Assembly (NCBI RefSeq): GCF_018139145.2
Contig: NW_026114246.1
Location: 806,001 to 870,000 of the forward strand
Length of the DNA: 64,000 bases
Reading direction: 5' to 3'
Origin: Gymnogyps californianus
Lineage: Eukaryota; Chordata; Aves; Accipitriformes; Cathartidae
A program made the position numbers and the translations under genes. Position 1 is the stretch's first letter. Each line of letters opens with the position of its first letter. The notes beneath the pieces were generated by a model, which worked only from the letters and a program-made list of their open reading frames with translations, searched no databases and was not told the origin of the DNA. Shown here one piece after another: positions 25,786-38,787 of the stretch.

Positions 25786-28458
25786 GCTGGACAGGATTTC
25801 AAGTGCCATCCAGAATTCACGGCTTTGCAGTGATTTAGAATTGCTGGTCTGTAATTGGGATTACAACTGGAAAACTTCAATTCCTGATGGTTTAACTCTA
25901 TCTCAGGAAAGTTCTGAGTACAGGAAAGTGCCAATGAGTGAAAGTGGATGCCTTTTTGCTTCCCTGTGTTTTGTGGCTTGAACCCAAATCCCCAAAGGGA
26001 ATGAATTTATACTGCTATAACCACTATAAGAGCTATCACCTTTAGACTCAGCTCAATACTGAACAAGTACAAAATACAGCCCGTTAAATGATTGCACCAG
26101 ATTATGGCTCAACTATGTTGTTAAAAATATTCAAAACACCTCCCTACCATGGATCATTCTTTATTTCTTCTTTTGGTATGTGTAAAATTTCAAACTCCAG
26201 AGGTGGCCTATCATATACACTACATCTAATGGAGTAGGCATGGTTGGTGTGTATTGTTTTAATAAATGGTTTAAAAGCAGAGTTCAAGCGTTTAATTTTC
26301 TGATCTTTAAGTTGAACCTTCTGTAGTATTTTAATCTATATGGCATTTCTTCATGCCATCCAGCTCACAAGGAGTTCAGCATAACCAAGAGAAATGTATT
26401 TTTCAAAGGACAACAAAACAGCCTGTGTAGAGTATTGCAATGTGTCCACTTTCAGCTGGCACCTGCATGCAAAGTCAGTGTTTTTTAATATTCTTACAAA
26501 CAAGAGTCATCCAAAACTACAGCACTGAAAGATTTAAAAAAAAATGGGAAAAAGGACTTTGTACCTTTTCCTATTTTTCTGGAAAAATTTGGAGGATTAA
26601 ATGAACTACCAGATTCTAAAGACTTTTTGAGTCACCAACTAAAAGGTATGTTGACTTTTGTAGGCCAGGATTTATCTTTTCCACTTCAGACCTTCTGCTG
26701 GTCTACTTTACAGAGGCCAGTTATAAACCCAGGAGAATCCTTCTTCCACTTTCTGACTGCCATCTGATACGTTTTTTGAGTTGCGTGGGTTTTCTTTCCA
26801 TCACACTGTTTGAAATTTTATTTACATTACTTTTTATTTATAAGGGTTACTATTTTCATGCTTGTTATTTGTGTCATTGGAAGTGAATGATGCACACATG
26901 GCAAGTAATATTAACCAAAATATTAACTAAAACAACTATGCAGAAAGTTTGGATAATGTTATTACCTAAGCAAATTCAAACAGCAAACATTTCTGTGGCA
27001 GGAAGCTGGAGCTAAACAAATGTGCATGATAAATGAGGAACCTTTTTTTTTTAGCATTCTGGATGGTAAACCTCTGGAGGAAATTGTCAGGAATGGTGAT
27101 CTAATCAAATGAAATGACATGCCTTGTCAGTTCCGTGCCTCAGGTTCCTCACAGTAAGATAGAAATACTCATTGTCTACTTTTACCTCCTACAGGATCTA
27201 CTAGATTTTCCTAGTAGATCTACTAGATTTTCCTGAACCTGATGGCACACAGACAGCCTCTGCCCTTGTTGGCAAGACATGGCCATAAGGGTCTGCCAGC
27301 GTTGATTTCTTTGTAGGACAGGGCCACAACATTTGTAAAGCATTTGGCCAATCATCCTGACCCTACAAGCTGCATCCTAAAATTTCCCATATGGATAAGA
27401 GCCACAGAATCAGATGTACAAGAGGACAAGCAACCATACCAGGGGAGAGGGATATCCTGGAAGGATTCGCAAGCAGAAACCACAGGCAGGGTCGACAGCT
27501 GCTCAGATGCCTGGGTTGCAGCCTGGGACAGAGCCAGGCTGCGCTGCACTGTGCAGGGTGTGCAGCTGGACCAGGCAGTGCTGGCTGCACTGCAACCCCA
27601 GCCTCACTGCATCCCCAGCCTCACCATATCCCTGGGTTTGTTTCCTCCCATTGCTGAGGACAGCAGCACAGCCTCATAGCCGGGCATTCAACTGAGCCCT
27701 GGGTGGGAATCCCACCTGAACTGCTTGAGAGCTGCCAAAGGCCCAAGAGACAGCTGTAGGCCTTCCTTGTTCCAGCAGAAGGGCTTCGTATATTAGCTGC
27801 TCAGTACCAGAAATAGAAATAAATGTTTATCTTAGACATTAAAAATAGCAGATGCTGGGTTCATTGGGTCATAAATAGAGCAAAATCCAGGAAGATACAC
27901 AGGTTAATGTGCAATGTGAACCACATTTCTTTTCCGATTATATCTTTTTTGCATGGTCTGAGCTTTTAAGGTCATCTCCACCTGGGAAGCTTGATAATTC
28001 AATTAGAACCTTCACTTTGACTCAAGACCTCATTTATCTTTTGCAGGTAGCACAATAAATCACAGTGTTGTGAGCAACAGTACAAGACAGTTGCTCTGCC
28101 CTCCACCTTGCTCGTTGATCAGACTGACAAGAGCACATCTGTCTCCAAGATCTGGAGTTGCTCTTTGTTCCCCTGGCAGTCTGGCTCCAGGAGTGTGAGT
28201 AATAGCCAAGCAACTGAAGCAGAAATAACACCAAGTAGGAAACAAGTTATTTCCATGCAATTGGAAATGCATGTGCAGAGAGCGACCATGTGTATCCTGA
28301 AATTGTGTTTGTGAATAAATATTTCAGTTACCATTCTTAGTCTGAGTTTATTGCTGGCAGTGGTCCTGTGCTGAACAGTGATGTCATTAAAGCTGAGCTT
28401 AGTATTCAGGCTCAGTTGGAAAATGACAGCAATGTAAGTTTTCTGCCAATTTTAATAC
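25786..28458. other. Intergenic with a small palindromic duplication
   Basis: No gene was recognised. A 22-bp unit at 27195-27216 is repeated at 27217-27234, creating the perfect 16-bp palindrome CTAGTAGATCTACTAG (27211-27226). A GC-richer patch at about 27460-27640 has overlapping frames in several phases but no recognisable protein. Confidence 0.55.
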
Positions 28459-29556
28459 AGTGGTGGATGGACCCTGGCTGGATGCCAGGTGCCCACCAAA
28501 GCCACTCTATCACTCCCCTCCTCAGCTGGACAGGGGAGAGAAAATATAACGAAAGGCTCGTGGGTCAAGATAAGGACAGGGAGAGATCACTCACCAATTA
28601 CCGTCACAGGCAAAACAGACTTGACTTGGGGAAAAAATTAATTTATTACCAACCAAACCAGAGTAGGATAATAAGAAATAAAACCAAATCATAAAAACAC
28701 CTTCCCCCCCGCCCCTCCCTTCTTCCCGGGCTTAACTTTACTCCCGAACTTTCTACCTCCTCCCCCACAGCGATGCAGGGGGACGGGGAATGGGGGTTGC
28801 AGTCAGTTCATCACATGTTGTCTCTGCCGCTCCTTCCTTCTCAGGGGGAGGACTCCTCACACTCTTCCCCTGCTCCAGCGTGGGGTCCCTCCCACGGGAG
28901 ACAGTCCTTCACGAACTTCTCCAATGTGAGTCCTTCCCACAGGCTGCAGTTCTTCACAAACTGCTCCAGTGTGGGTCCTTTCCATGGGGTGCAGTCCTTC
29001 AGGAATAGACTGCTCCAGCATGGGTCCCCCACGGGGTCACAAGTCCTGCCAGCAAACCTGCTCCAGCATGGGCTCCTCTCTCCACGGGCCCACAGGTCCT
29101 GCCAGGAGCCTGCTCCAGCGCGGGCTTCCCACGGGGTCACAGCCTCCTTCAGGCATCCACCTGCTCTGGCGTGGGGTCCTCCACAGGCTGCAGGTGGATA
29201 TCTGCTCCACTGTGGACTGCCTCACCATGGTCTTCACCACGGGCTGCAGGGGAATCTCTGCTCTGGTGCCTGGAGCACCTCCTCCCCCTCCTTCTTCACT
29301 GACCTTGGTGTCTGCAGAGTTGTTTCTCTCACATATTCTCACTCCTCTCTCTGGCTGCAGTTGCTGTTGCGCAGCAACTTTTCCCCCTTCTTAAATATGT
29401 TATCACAGAGGTGCTGCCACCGTTGCTGATGGGCTCAGCCTTGGCCAGCGGCGGGTCCGTCTTGGAGCCGGCTGGCATTGGCTCTGTCGGACACAGGGGA
29501 AGCTTCTAGCAGCTTCTCACAGAAGCCACCCCTGTAGCCCACACAAACCAAATACA
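28459..29556 (-). mobile_element. Solo LTR, group C copy 1, about 1.1 kb, with internal tandem repeats
   Basis: Reverse-orientation LTR. On the + strand it runs from GGTGGATGGACCCTGG through to CACAAACCAAATACA. Candidate flanks AATAC (28454-28458) and AATAT (29557-29561) match at 4 of 5. Between about 28860 and 29240 it holds degenerate tandem units built on CTGCTCCAGCGTGGGTCC and CCACGGGGTCACAG. The long overlapping frames here, such as 28773-29429, arise from these repeats and are not genes. Confidence 0.88.
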
Positions 29557-29682
29557 AATATGAGCTTAGTAGTTGAGCATGGCATTCTCTACACACACTA
29601 CATTTTGGGGGTGGAGGGATTGTTTTGCAGAGAAAGTCAGCCAGCAAGGCTTGTTTTGCAGCCAGCAAGGCATCTCAATCAG
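29557..29682. other. Short spacer between divergent group C LTR ends
   Basis: A 126-bp stretch, with a small AGCCAGCAAGGC repeat at about 29640-29670, lies between the 5' end of the reversed group C LTR and the 5' end of a forward LTR fragment. Confidence 0.6.
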
Positions 29683-29746
29683 TGTATTGGGTTTGCATGG
29701 CAAGGTTTTGGTAGCGGGGGGCTACAGGGGTGGCTTCTGTGAGATA
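29683..29746 (+). mobile_element. Group C LTR 5' fragment fused to CR1
   Basis: TGTATTGGGTTTGCATGGC followed by TAGCGGGGGGCTACAGGGG and TGGCTTCTGTGAGA matches the first part of the group C LTR at 36689. It stops after about 64 bases, where CR1 sequence begins. Confidence 0.8.
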
Positions 29747-30336
29747 GGAAGCGTGACCAGCAGGTCGAGGGAGGTGATTCTCCCCTACTACTCCGCTCTC
29801 GTGAGACCCCACCTGGAGTACTGTGTTCAGCTCTGGGGCCCCCAACATAAGAAGGACATGGACCTGCTCGAGCAAGTCCAGAGGAGGGCCACGAAGATGA
29901 TCAGAGGGATGGAACACCTCTCCTATGAGGAAAGGCTGAGAGAGTTGGGGTTGTTCAGCCTGGAGAAGAGAAGGCTCCGGGGAGACCTTATAGCAGCCTT
30001 CCAGTACCTAAAGGGGGCCTACAAGAAAGCTGGAGAGGGACTTTTTGCAAGGGCATGTAGTGATGGGACAAGGGGTAATGGCTTTAAACTGAAAGGAGGG
30101 TAGATTTAGATTAGATGTAAGGAAGAAGTTCTTCACTGTGAGGGTGGTGAGACACTGGAACAGGTTGCCCAGAGAGGTTGTGGATGCCCCATCCCTGGAA
30201 GTGTTCAAGGTCAGGTTGGATGGGGCTTTGAGCAACCTGGTCTAGTGGAAGGTGTCCCTGCCCATGGCAGGGGGGGGTTGGAACTAGATGATCTTTAACG
30301 TCCCTTCCAACCCAAACCATTTTATGATTCTATGAT
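29747..30336 (+). mobile_element. CR1 LINE 3' fragment
   Basis: The C-terminal CR1 ORF2 segment is readable at about 29757-30101: [27 protein letters not shown], then [20 protein letters not shown]. The frame then shifts. The element ends with CCTTCCAACCCAAACCATT and GATTCTATGA near 30336. It is 5'-truncated, as usual for CR1, and joins the LTR fragment at its left edge. The 29573-30103 frame is a chance fusion of spacer, LTR and CR1. Confidence 0.93.
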
Positions 30337-31381
30337 ATGAAATGGGCAGTATTTTTTATGCTGTCAGTGGGAACTACACACCCAAATGTCTTAAAACTGT
30401 CACCCAAGTGAGAATTTTTTCAAAACATGCTATGTACGACACATTTTTCTATAAATGAATCTGTTTACTCAGAAGGAAACAGGTCTAGACTAAGAAAGGC
30501 CTCATGAATCTTGGGAATAAATGTGACTTCTTGGCATACTTACATTTGAATGGCACATTCTGCTTTGTCAATTTGTGTAATTCTTGAAAATCGATATGTC
30601 ACTGTCTTGATAGAGGCTAAGTGCAGATAATGGATTAATTGGATTATTGGGCTGTAATGAAAATGGTCCCCGGAGAGCACAGATGCACAAAGATGCATGT
30701 AAGGATATGGGATTGCCCAGCAGCAACTGAAAATACTTTTACTTTTGATATGCAGATCATGATCTGGCTTTTTAATGTAGTGATCCAACATATGGTTTAC
30801 AGTGGAGTTTTGGAAGGATAATCAGTATTGGTTGGGGGTTTTTTTTGGATGTCAAGGAAGATAAATAACTTCTCCCAGTATCATTCAGTGTATGAATATT
30901 TCAGCCTTCCTGGATTAGCACCTTAGCTTTACTGGTGACAGGTATGTCACAGTAAGCACTCTCTTCCTCATTTTAAGTAATTCAGACACTGTATCCTGCA
31001 GATGAAATGACGGAAGTCATTTAAAAGCATTTTCCAATACTATTTCCTTGTTTACTGTTTTTAATTTATGATCAGTATACTATCTCTATGAGATTCATAA
31101 GCAGCAACAGAAAAGCAAGCTAATTGTCAGCAGGCTTAAATTCACTCTAAATGAACTGCAGGTCCACTGGAAAAGACCAGGGAGCTCTGCAAATCAGAAA
31201 ATCAAATAGGATCAATTTGTGCCATCTCAGAACTTACTAAACATTTAATTTTCTCCAAAAGCAGCCCCTGTTTTATAAAAGGGGACAAGGAAGTGACTTA
31301 CCAATTAATTCAATACTACTGTAACTGCAGAGAAGCAGGAAAGGGTGCACTGTGCTTTTATTAAACATTGCTCAATATAGG
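30337..31381. other. Intergenic, nothing recognised
   Basis: AT-rich DNA with no recognised element. Confidence 0.6.
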
Positions 31382-32001
31382 TGTCCTGGTTTCGGCTGGG
31401 ATAGAGTTAACTCTCTTCTTAGTAGCTGGTACAGTGCTGTGTTTTGGATTTAGTGTGAGAATAATGTTGATAACACACTGATGTTTTAGTTGTTGCTAAG
31501 TAGCGCTTATCTTAAGCCAAGGACTTTTCAGTCTCCCATGCTCTGCCAGCAAGCAGGTGTGCAAGAAGCTGGGAGGGAGCATAGCCGGGGCAGCTGACCC
31601 GAACTAGCCAAAGGGGTATTCCATACCATGGAACGTCATGACCAGTATATAAACAGGGGGGAGTTGGCCGGGAGGGGCGGATCGCTGCTTGGGCATCAGT
31701 CAGCGGGTGGTGAGCAATTGCATTGTGCATCACTGGGGTTTTTTTGGTTTTGTTTTTTTTTCCTTTTTTTCCCCTCTTCTTTTTTTTGTTATATTCCTTT
31801 TCATTACTATTATTATTATTATTATATTTCATTATTACTATTGTTAGTATTATATTTTACTTTAGTTATTAAACTGTTCTTATCTCAACCCACGAGTTTT
31901 ACCTTCTTTCCTGATTGTCCTCCCCACCCCACTGGGAGTGGGGGGGGAGTGAGGGAGCGGCTGCGTGGTGCTTAGCTGCTGGCTGGGGTTAAACCACGAC
32001 A
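31382..32001 (+). mobile_element. Solo LTR, group A copy 4 (ERV)
   Basis: A 620-bp group A LTR with TGTCCTGGTTTCGG and ACCACGACA ends and a perfect 5-bp duplication ATAGG (31377-31381 and 32002-32006). The TATATAAA box is near 31646, the (ATT)n tract at about 31805-31830 is longer than in copy 1, and ATTAAA is near 31867. No internal retroviral region is present. Confidence 0.95.
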
Positions 32002-35000
32002 ATAGGCAACTGCGAATGGAAATTGATGCCTTCTCTATGTTTTAGCTGTTAATACATAAAAGAGCACAAACATTCATGTCCTAACATCTGGATGAGGAAC
32101 TTTCATGCTCTCTCACTTCTTTCTTTCAGTTTGGAACTTGTGGGGTTTTTTGTTCACACTACCTCAAAATATCATAACAAAGAGAAGGAAGAAAAATACA
32201 TTTAGACAGTGAATTTAATATAAAAGATCTTCTTTCACACCTTTTGACATACAAAATGTATGCAGGGCCAAATTCTAAGCCTTGTTAAATGTGAAGGCAT
32301 GTTGAAAAATAATTTTAATTTTTAAAAAAATGTGAATAATTTATATGCAGATAAATTGCCAAATTGGTCAGATGAATTACTCACAATGAATAATTCATCC
32401 AACTCCAATAAATAATTTTAAATTATTGAATTTTTATGCCAGGCTACCCAGATGTCTCTTCTAAAATCATAATCACTCTAAAATGATTTGATCATCTGTA
32501 ATATTAGTTCTGAGTATTTAAAACATACTTTTAACCTTTTGTCCCCAGTATGGGATTAGGAACTGCATGTATATAAATCAGGCTCTTTCCACTAAAGTGA
32601 AATAAACTGAATTCCCCAGGAAGTGCAGAACTGTCTTATGTTCTTCATTTTTAAATGTGGGTCCTCATTTGTATCACCAGAACTGCTAGATCATACTACA
32701 GATGTACTTGGTCATTCAGTTCAGTCATGTACAGCTAAAAGAGCAACCTTTCCTTGTTTCTTCAGGAGCTCACCCTACCTGTTCTCTTCTAATTGAGCAA
32801 AATTACCCTGGGAAAAGTATTTAATACTCTGTCTGGCAGGTTAACGGGCACCTTGCTGAAAAGCTGAATTTAGTGTAGAAAGCCTCAGCGGCACTTGTGA
32901 TGTGTGGCAACTGGTAGGATCAGGCCTTTATTTTGTCAGGACACCATCTAACCCCGAGCATTACAACATTTAATTTAAAAATATATCAGAGCTAAGCCAG
33001 TTCCTGTTTGCTAGCAAGAGTCTTTTCAAACTTACTCAGCATTTTGTGTCAGATGCTGAATGTCTGTGGTCATAATCTCAAATTCCTGTTTATTTTCAGT
33101 GAGTCAGCTTTTTTTCCTTTTTCTGCCATAAAAACAGGTGGTTTCACAGGACTCGGTTTCCCTAGACATTGTACTTGTCACAAGCAACAGGGCATAAGTC
33201 ACTTCTTGTCTTCCTTGATCCTCAGGTCATGAAAACCACTCTGATCACTCATTTCTCTCCTATTTCCTTCACACTGAATGTCCTTCAGAGCATATCTGAG
33301 TATTAATGGCTTATTTCACAAATATAAAAAGTGCAAAAGCCACTCCCTTCTTGTCTTGCAGAAGAATTCAGTGTGGAGGAAATAGGGAAGCTAAACAGTA
33401 TATGGGAACACATGTATTTTTGAAAGGTTGGCTAGCACAACTCATTGAAGTAAACTCTATAGACTGTGAAGCCACTGGGATTATATATTCTCCTCTATCA
33501 TCCTTTATCAGTTTAAGCATTTCGTCTGTGTCTTTTCTCTTTTTTGACAATAAACAGAATCCTGGCCTGATTTTATATGAGGAAATCTCCCTGGGGACTT
33601 CGTACACCCACAGAAGATGGGGCTATTGCTTGCTGTGACATGACAATATCAGACCAGTGGAATATACAGCTGCAAGCCACAGGGCACTACTGTTTCTGTG
33701 TTGTAATCTCTTCCAGTGGAGTCTTCCAGTGCACAGGGAAAAATCTCTCTTTTTAAAAAGGCTTAAGGTTTTGGAGCTTATGTACTTAAACATAGGGTCC
33801 AAGAACTCAAAAAAGTTATGTGAAGTGGTCCTGTCTCGTGTTGTACCAGCTGTGTACTGAGGGTTAGCATTGCACTGAAGTACGAGGCATACAGGTCATG
33901 CTAGCTAGACCAATACTAATGAATTAAATAGTGCTGTGGGATGTGCCTAGGCAGTGGCACTCAATGCTGTTAGATCATTAGAATAATCCTCAGCAAGGTT
34001 TTGGTCCAAGACAACAAACTGACTCCCAAAATTTCCTAGACATGGTAATTTCTAGTTGTGGCCATCATGTTTGGGAAGGCAAGGGGGGTTAATAGATAGG
34101 CTGTGAGCTCTCCTAAGAGGGTCAGCCTCTATGCCGGGAAAAGATCTGTTATGCTTAATTTATCAGCATAGATGTAATCACTAAGTTGAGCTCTTACCTC
34201 GATGATTTCTATAATTGTGATCTTCAGATTTTATGATTACAATAGCTGGTATCTACAAATGATACTATGGACCCTAAACTTACTCCAGAGGATGCACAGC
34301 ACAGCAGGTTAGAACCCATCACTGTAATGCCTTGCTGTCTGCAAGTCTCCTGACCTAACATTGGGTTAAATTCAACTTTTCTGTCTTCCTTCTGAAGTTG
34401 ATGCAAATGATGTGAGACCTTCTTACTCCACCAGCACCTTCCACTGGAACACCGGAACACCGGAACTGATAACTGCACAGGTGGGACTTGGGAGCCCCAG
34501 CACACGGCTTTCTGGACAGCTAACACAGGAAAATGGAACTTGCCTTTGGAAAAAAATTGAAGCAATGACAAGTTCTTGTGCTTTTGGAATGAAATTTAAA
34601 ACTAATTTTTCCTGGATGGGAAGACAGAACAAATACAGTCAACAGCAGCTCAATCCAATGAAGCCAATAGGAGTTCTGTTGTTGATATTTTTATGAGCAG
34701 ACTGCATATATGAAATAAATCATTCTTATAAAAATTGGTTGGATGGTTGCTGTTTTTTCAAATTTTGCTGTTCAGCTTTTCAGATACAATTGTAGCAAAC
34801 ACTCTTTTAATGACCTGTCTTATGTCAGAATACAGCAAAGGGGTGCAAGTTTCAGAAAAAGTGAATAGCATGTAGACAGTCATCATTAGTCATTGCATCA
34901 TTCACCTAAATCAACAAGGGTCCTATAGAAATAAATAACTTTTAAAAATTAATAGAAAAGGACTACCTTATTCTTTGTGCACTTTGAGAGTGCCTTATTA

Positions 35001-36688
35001 TTTAAGCAGTTAGACAATGATCTTTTCCACTTTCATTTCCCCCCTGTGTTTCCCTTCCATTCTTTAACCCTACATCAGATCACGGAAAAATAAAATTGAA
35101 AAGGAGAGGTGCCTGTGGAACAAAAGGGAAAACAAAACACCATGGGTGGGGAAGACGGAGGGAATCTGCAACAGTGGATTCAGCTGTAATTTAGTGCAGT
35201 TTCTCATCTTTCCAGACTGTCCAGCAAGAGGCCACATTGCCCAACTCAGCATGTTTCAATGAAAGAGAAACCCATAACTACTGCAAACAGGAAATGTTGA
35301 CATAATTGAGTTACTAGGAAAACCTGAATGTTAGTCATTCTCCATACTAGACACATTGCAGGCAAGGTTGCATAAGCATTATTCATACTAATACCACTGC
35401 TTTTTTGTCTTGACAATGGTCTATGACAATCAGGCAAAATGCTTTTTTTTGTCATTGCATGAAATGAAACAGCATTTTTCACAAATACATTGAAAAGAAA
35501 CATGTTGGGCCTGTAGCATGGTTGTATCCTGTGAATAGAGAACAGGGTTATTGCAAGGAATTGGGACGTTGCAGAGAATCGCCAGAAGGACAGATTCAGA
35601 CACGTGTGGGTATCTTCCTCCTCCAGTTGCTATCATTATTACACTTCTAATAGAATTTAAATGCCCATGAAGAAACGTTAATCCTGTATTCAAGAATTCT
35701 ATCTTAACATTGAAAAGTCTGAACAATGAACTGCCTATGAGACTACATCAAGACTACATCACACTTTGAAAAAGAAAATGTCATTACTAGAAGTCACAGT
35801 AGCTGGATATATGGAAGACTGAACCACTTAAATTCAATTAAAGAGAGTTACTGTTGTAGGCAAGGGCTCTGTGGCATGAACCAAGGAGGTGAAAGGGAGA
35901 GATAGCTGTATAATTTGAGCAGGATGAACAAGGCAAGGAGAGGGATGGAAAAAGGCATGAGCAGGTGTGGGACCTGATAGAGTTTTGGTGGTACAGGTGG
36001 GTTCTTCCCCCTGTGGTGGGAAAGGAGGGGGTGGGTGCCATTGCAGGCCATGGGACTGTCTGCATGCTGCACATCAGGGCGGTTTGCATGAGAGGCAGTG
36101 AGGATGCAAGTTGCGAATGCAGTACAGTTGAGCCTGTACACCTGCCTTTGCATCCCAGTTCACTGCTAAATCTCTTGCAGGGACCTTTGCTTTCAGACCA
36201 GTTTTTATTCTTACTCATATGTTCCCCTATTAGCAGCAATTCACTTTCTATGATCTCCCACTTTCCCAAGACAGGAATATGGCTGAATTCCATTGCTTTA
36301 TTCAAAATAAAGAAAGATCTCAAAAATCCTTTAAAAAAATGTTAATATATAAATCTTTGTGTCAGTTCGGTGAAGATGAAGATTCTTGCTCGGTGTCAAG
36401 AAATTTGGGGCAAACAAAAGATAAGGCATAGGTGTTTATTTAGCCATTGTTTTTTTGATACCTTCATTTTTAGGCCCTGAAGATGTGTGCAAATGGTCCC
36501 CCCACTAAAGCACTTCATCTAAAGACCTTGACTAAATCAGTGCCAGTTAGGATTAGAAGCCAGGATTTCTAAAATCTTGATCTCCATATTTAACTACCTC
36601 TAATTATCTATTTCCTCCTTTTCAGAGCAAGTGATCACAGAGGAACCATAGATCTACACATTTTGCACATGATGTTAAAATTGTGAAT
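32002..36688. other. Intergenic, nothing recognised
   Basis: No exon or repeat family was recognised. A small tandem of GGAACACC units occurs near 34446-34466. Overlapping frames at 35838-36345 on both strands show no known domain. Confidence 0.55.
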
Positions 36689-37647
36689 TGTGTTGGGTTT
36701 GTGTAGCGGGGGAGGGGCTACAGGGGTGGCTCCTGTGAGAAGCTACTAGAAGCTTCCCCGGCTCCAACCCGGACCCGCCTCTGGCCAAGGCTAAGCTAAC
36801 CAGCAACAGTGGCTGCGCCTCTGTGATAACATATTTAAGAAGGGGAAAAGAGTGCTGAGGTAAGGGGGAGAGGAAGAAGAGGAGTTGTAGTGGAGAGGGA
36901 TGTGAGAGAAACAATTATGCAGACACCGAGGTTAGTGAAGAAGGAGGGGGAGGAGGTGTGCCTGAGCAGAGGTTCCCCTGCAGCCTGTGGTGAGACGGCA
37001 GGCTGTCCCCCTGCAGCCCATGGAGGTTAATGGTGGAGCAGAGATTCCCCTGCAGGCTGTGGAGGACCTCATGCCGGAGCAGGTGGCTGGGCCTGGAGAA
37101 GGTTGTGACTCCGTGGGAAAGCTTATGCTGGAGCAGTTCGTGGAGGACTGCAGCCCGTGGGAAGGACTCGCGTTGGAGAAGCTCATGGAGGGCTGATTCC
37201 CGTGAGAGGGACCCCACGCTGGAGCAGGGGAAGAGTGTGAGGAGTCCTCCCCCTGAGGAGGAAGGAGTGGCAGAGACAACGTGGGACGAACTGACCGCAA
37301 CCCCCATTCCCCGTTCCCCTGTGCCGCTGCGGGGGGAGGAGGTAGAGGAATTGGAAGCAAAGCTGAGCCCGGGAAGAAGGGAGGGGTGGGGGGAAGGTGT
37401 GTTTTTAAGATATGGTTCTCTTTCTCATCATCCTACTCTGATTTGGTTGTTAACAAATTAAATTGGTTTATTTTTCCCCAAAATCGAGTCTGTTTTGCCT
37501 GTGACCATAATTGGTGAGTGATCCCTCCCTGTCCTTGTCTCGACCCACGAGCTTTCGTTGTATTTTCTCCTCCCCATCCTGCCGAGGGGGAGGAGTGAGC
37601 GAGCGGCTGCGTGGTGCTTTGTTGCCGGCTGGGCTTAAACCACGACA
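36689..37647 (+). mobile_element. Solo LTR, group C copy 2
   Basis: A forward LTR of 959 bp from TGTGTTGGGTTTGTG to CTTAAACCACGACA. Internal degenerate tandem units (GGAGCAG...GTGGAGGACTGCAGCCC-type) lie at about 36950-37230. It shares the final AGCGGCTGCGTGGTGCTT block with group A. I could not see a clear target-site duplication (flanks TGAAT and GAGTA), so the exact edges may be off by a few bases or the duplication has decayed. Confidence 0.87.
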
Positions 37648-38787
37648 GAGTATATTTGGGTTTTATATTGAACTGATATGTGAAGAACGTAAGGACAAAA
37701 ATTGAGTTGCTTCCCTTCTATTCCTGCACGCTGTTAAGCTTGAATCCTCTACTCTCTAGTTGATCCTAGAATAAGAAACGTCCCTTTTGTTTAAAAAGGA
37801 CATTAGTACATCAACTTCAACTGAAATAAGCATGAATGAAACAGAAGCTTATATTTTCTTGTGAAGCAAGTGACCATCAGTAATTTCTGGGTAATGAAAG
37901 GGGTAAGTTTCACGATGGAGAGATCTCAGGCAGAACTAACCACAAGTATGTGTCATTCATTGTTCACTGTGAAGTTGAGAGGGGAAAGCTAGTTTGTCTT
38001 TAATATTTGAAAGCTAAAGGTCACATTCAAAATATTTTCAAGTTATTAGTAAAATTAAGGTTCTTACATCTGCTATAAGCCCCAAACATAAATACTCTGC
38101 TTTGAATATGTCAAAATATACAGTTCTTGCCATTATCAATGTAATCTAAGTGTTTCAGGATGTTGAAAAACACCCCATTTGGAGTCTCTTATCTTTCTAA
38201 CTGAACTGCAAACAGGTTTGTGTTGGGATTGTATTATCTAATGACTCTCAAAAGCATAATACTACTGAATCTAATTTAAATTCCACTCAGAACAGGTAGA
38301 TAACCCACTACAAATCTGTTCTTGCTCAAAATAATTTTTGTTGTTAATTTGTGGTTTAAAAGAATTTCTTTCTCAAATGTGATTTTATTTTGCTGACATA
38401 CCATGTTTGTTAAGATACTGCATATTTTTATCCTGGAAAGGCTCGCCCTTTTTACTACTTAGGCTGCAACCTAACAGTATTCTTCTCCTGTTATTTCCCC
38501 TATTGCAATAGTTTGCATTGTTTTCACCCTAACAGTTCAACACTGCTATTTTGAATTGTGATAGTTAAAGGATAAGTAAGCTTTATAAAAAGGTATCAGC
38601 TTGTCTTTATTTGTATTTTGTCTCACTTAATTTGACAAGTGCATTTAGGAATCTCAGGACAGGCATACAGCACCCATCATGGGGGGCTTAATATTAGAAA
38701 TACAGCAATACTGAAAACTTGACATTAGGGACTCTCACAACACTTTTGTCTGAAGAAAAAAAAAAAATAAACAGAAACCCTCCAGGT
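37648..38787. other. Intergenic, nothing recognised
   Basis: AT-rich unique-looking sequence. Confidence 0.6.

Noticed and set aside
27344..27695. Several overlapping frames in a GC-richer patch
   Set aside because: Frames are open on both strands in several phases, without conserved motifs or splice signals; composition effect.
28773..29429. 218-codon + strand frame and several overlapping frames on both strands
   Set aside because: They lie entirely inside a group C LTR and come from its internal tandem repeats; multiple phases are open at once, as expected for repeat DNA.
29573..30103. 176-codon frame that looks like an RT fragment with its own start
   Set aside because: It is a chance fusion of spacer, a 64-bp LTR piece and a 5'-truncated CR1 fragment.
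31512..31975. Frames of about 70-115 codons with Tyr- or Asn-rich runs, repeated at several loci
   Set aside because: These frames recur in every group A LTR, crossing the (ATT)n tract. They are LTR artefacts and not a gene family.
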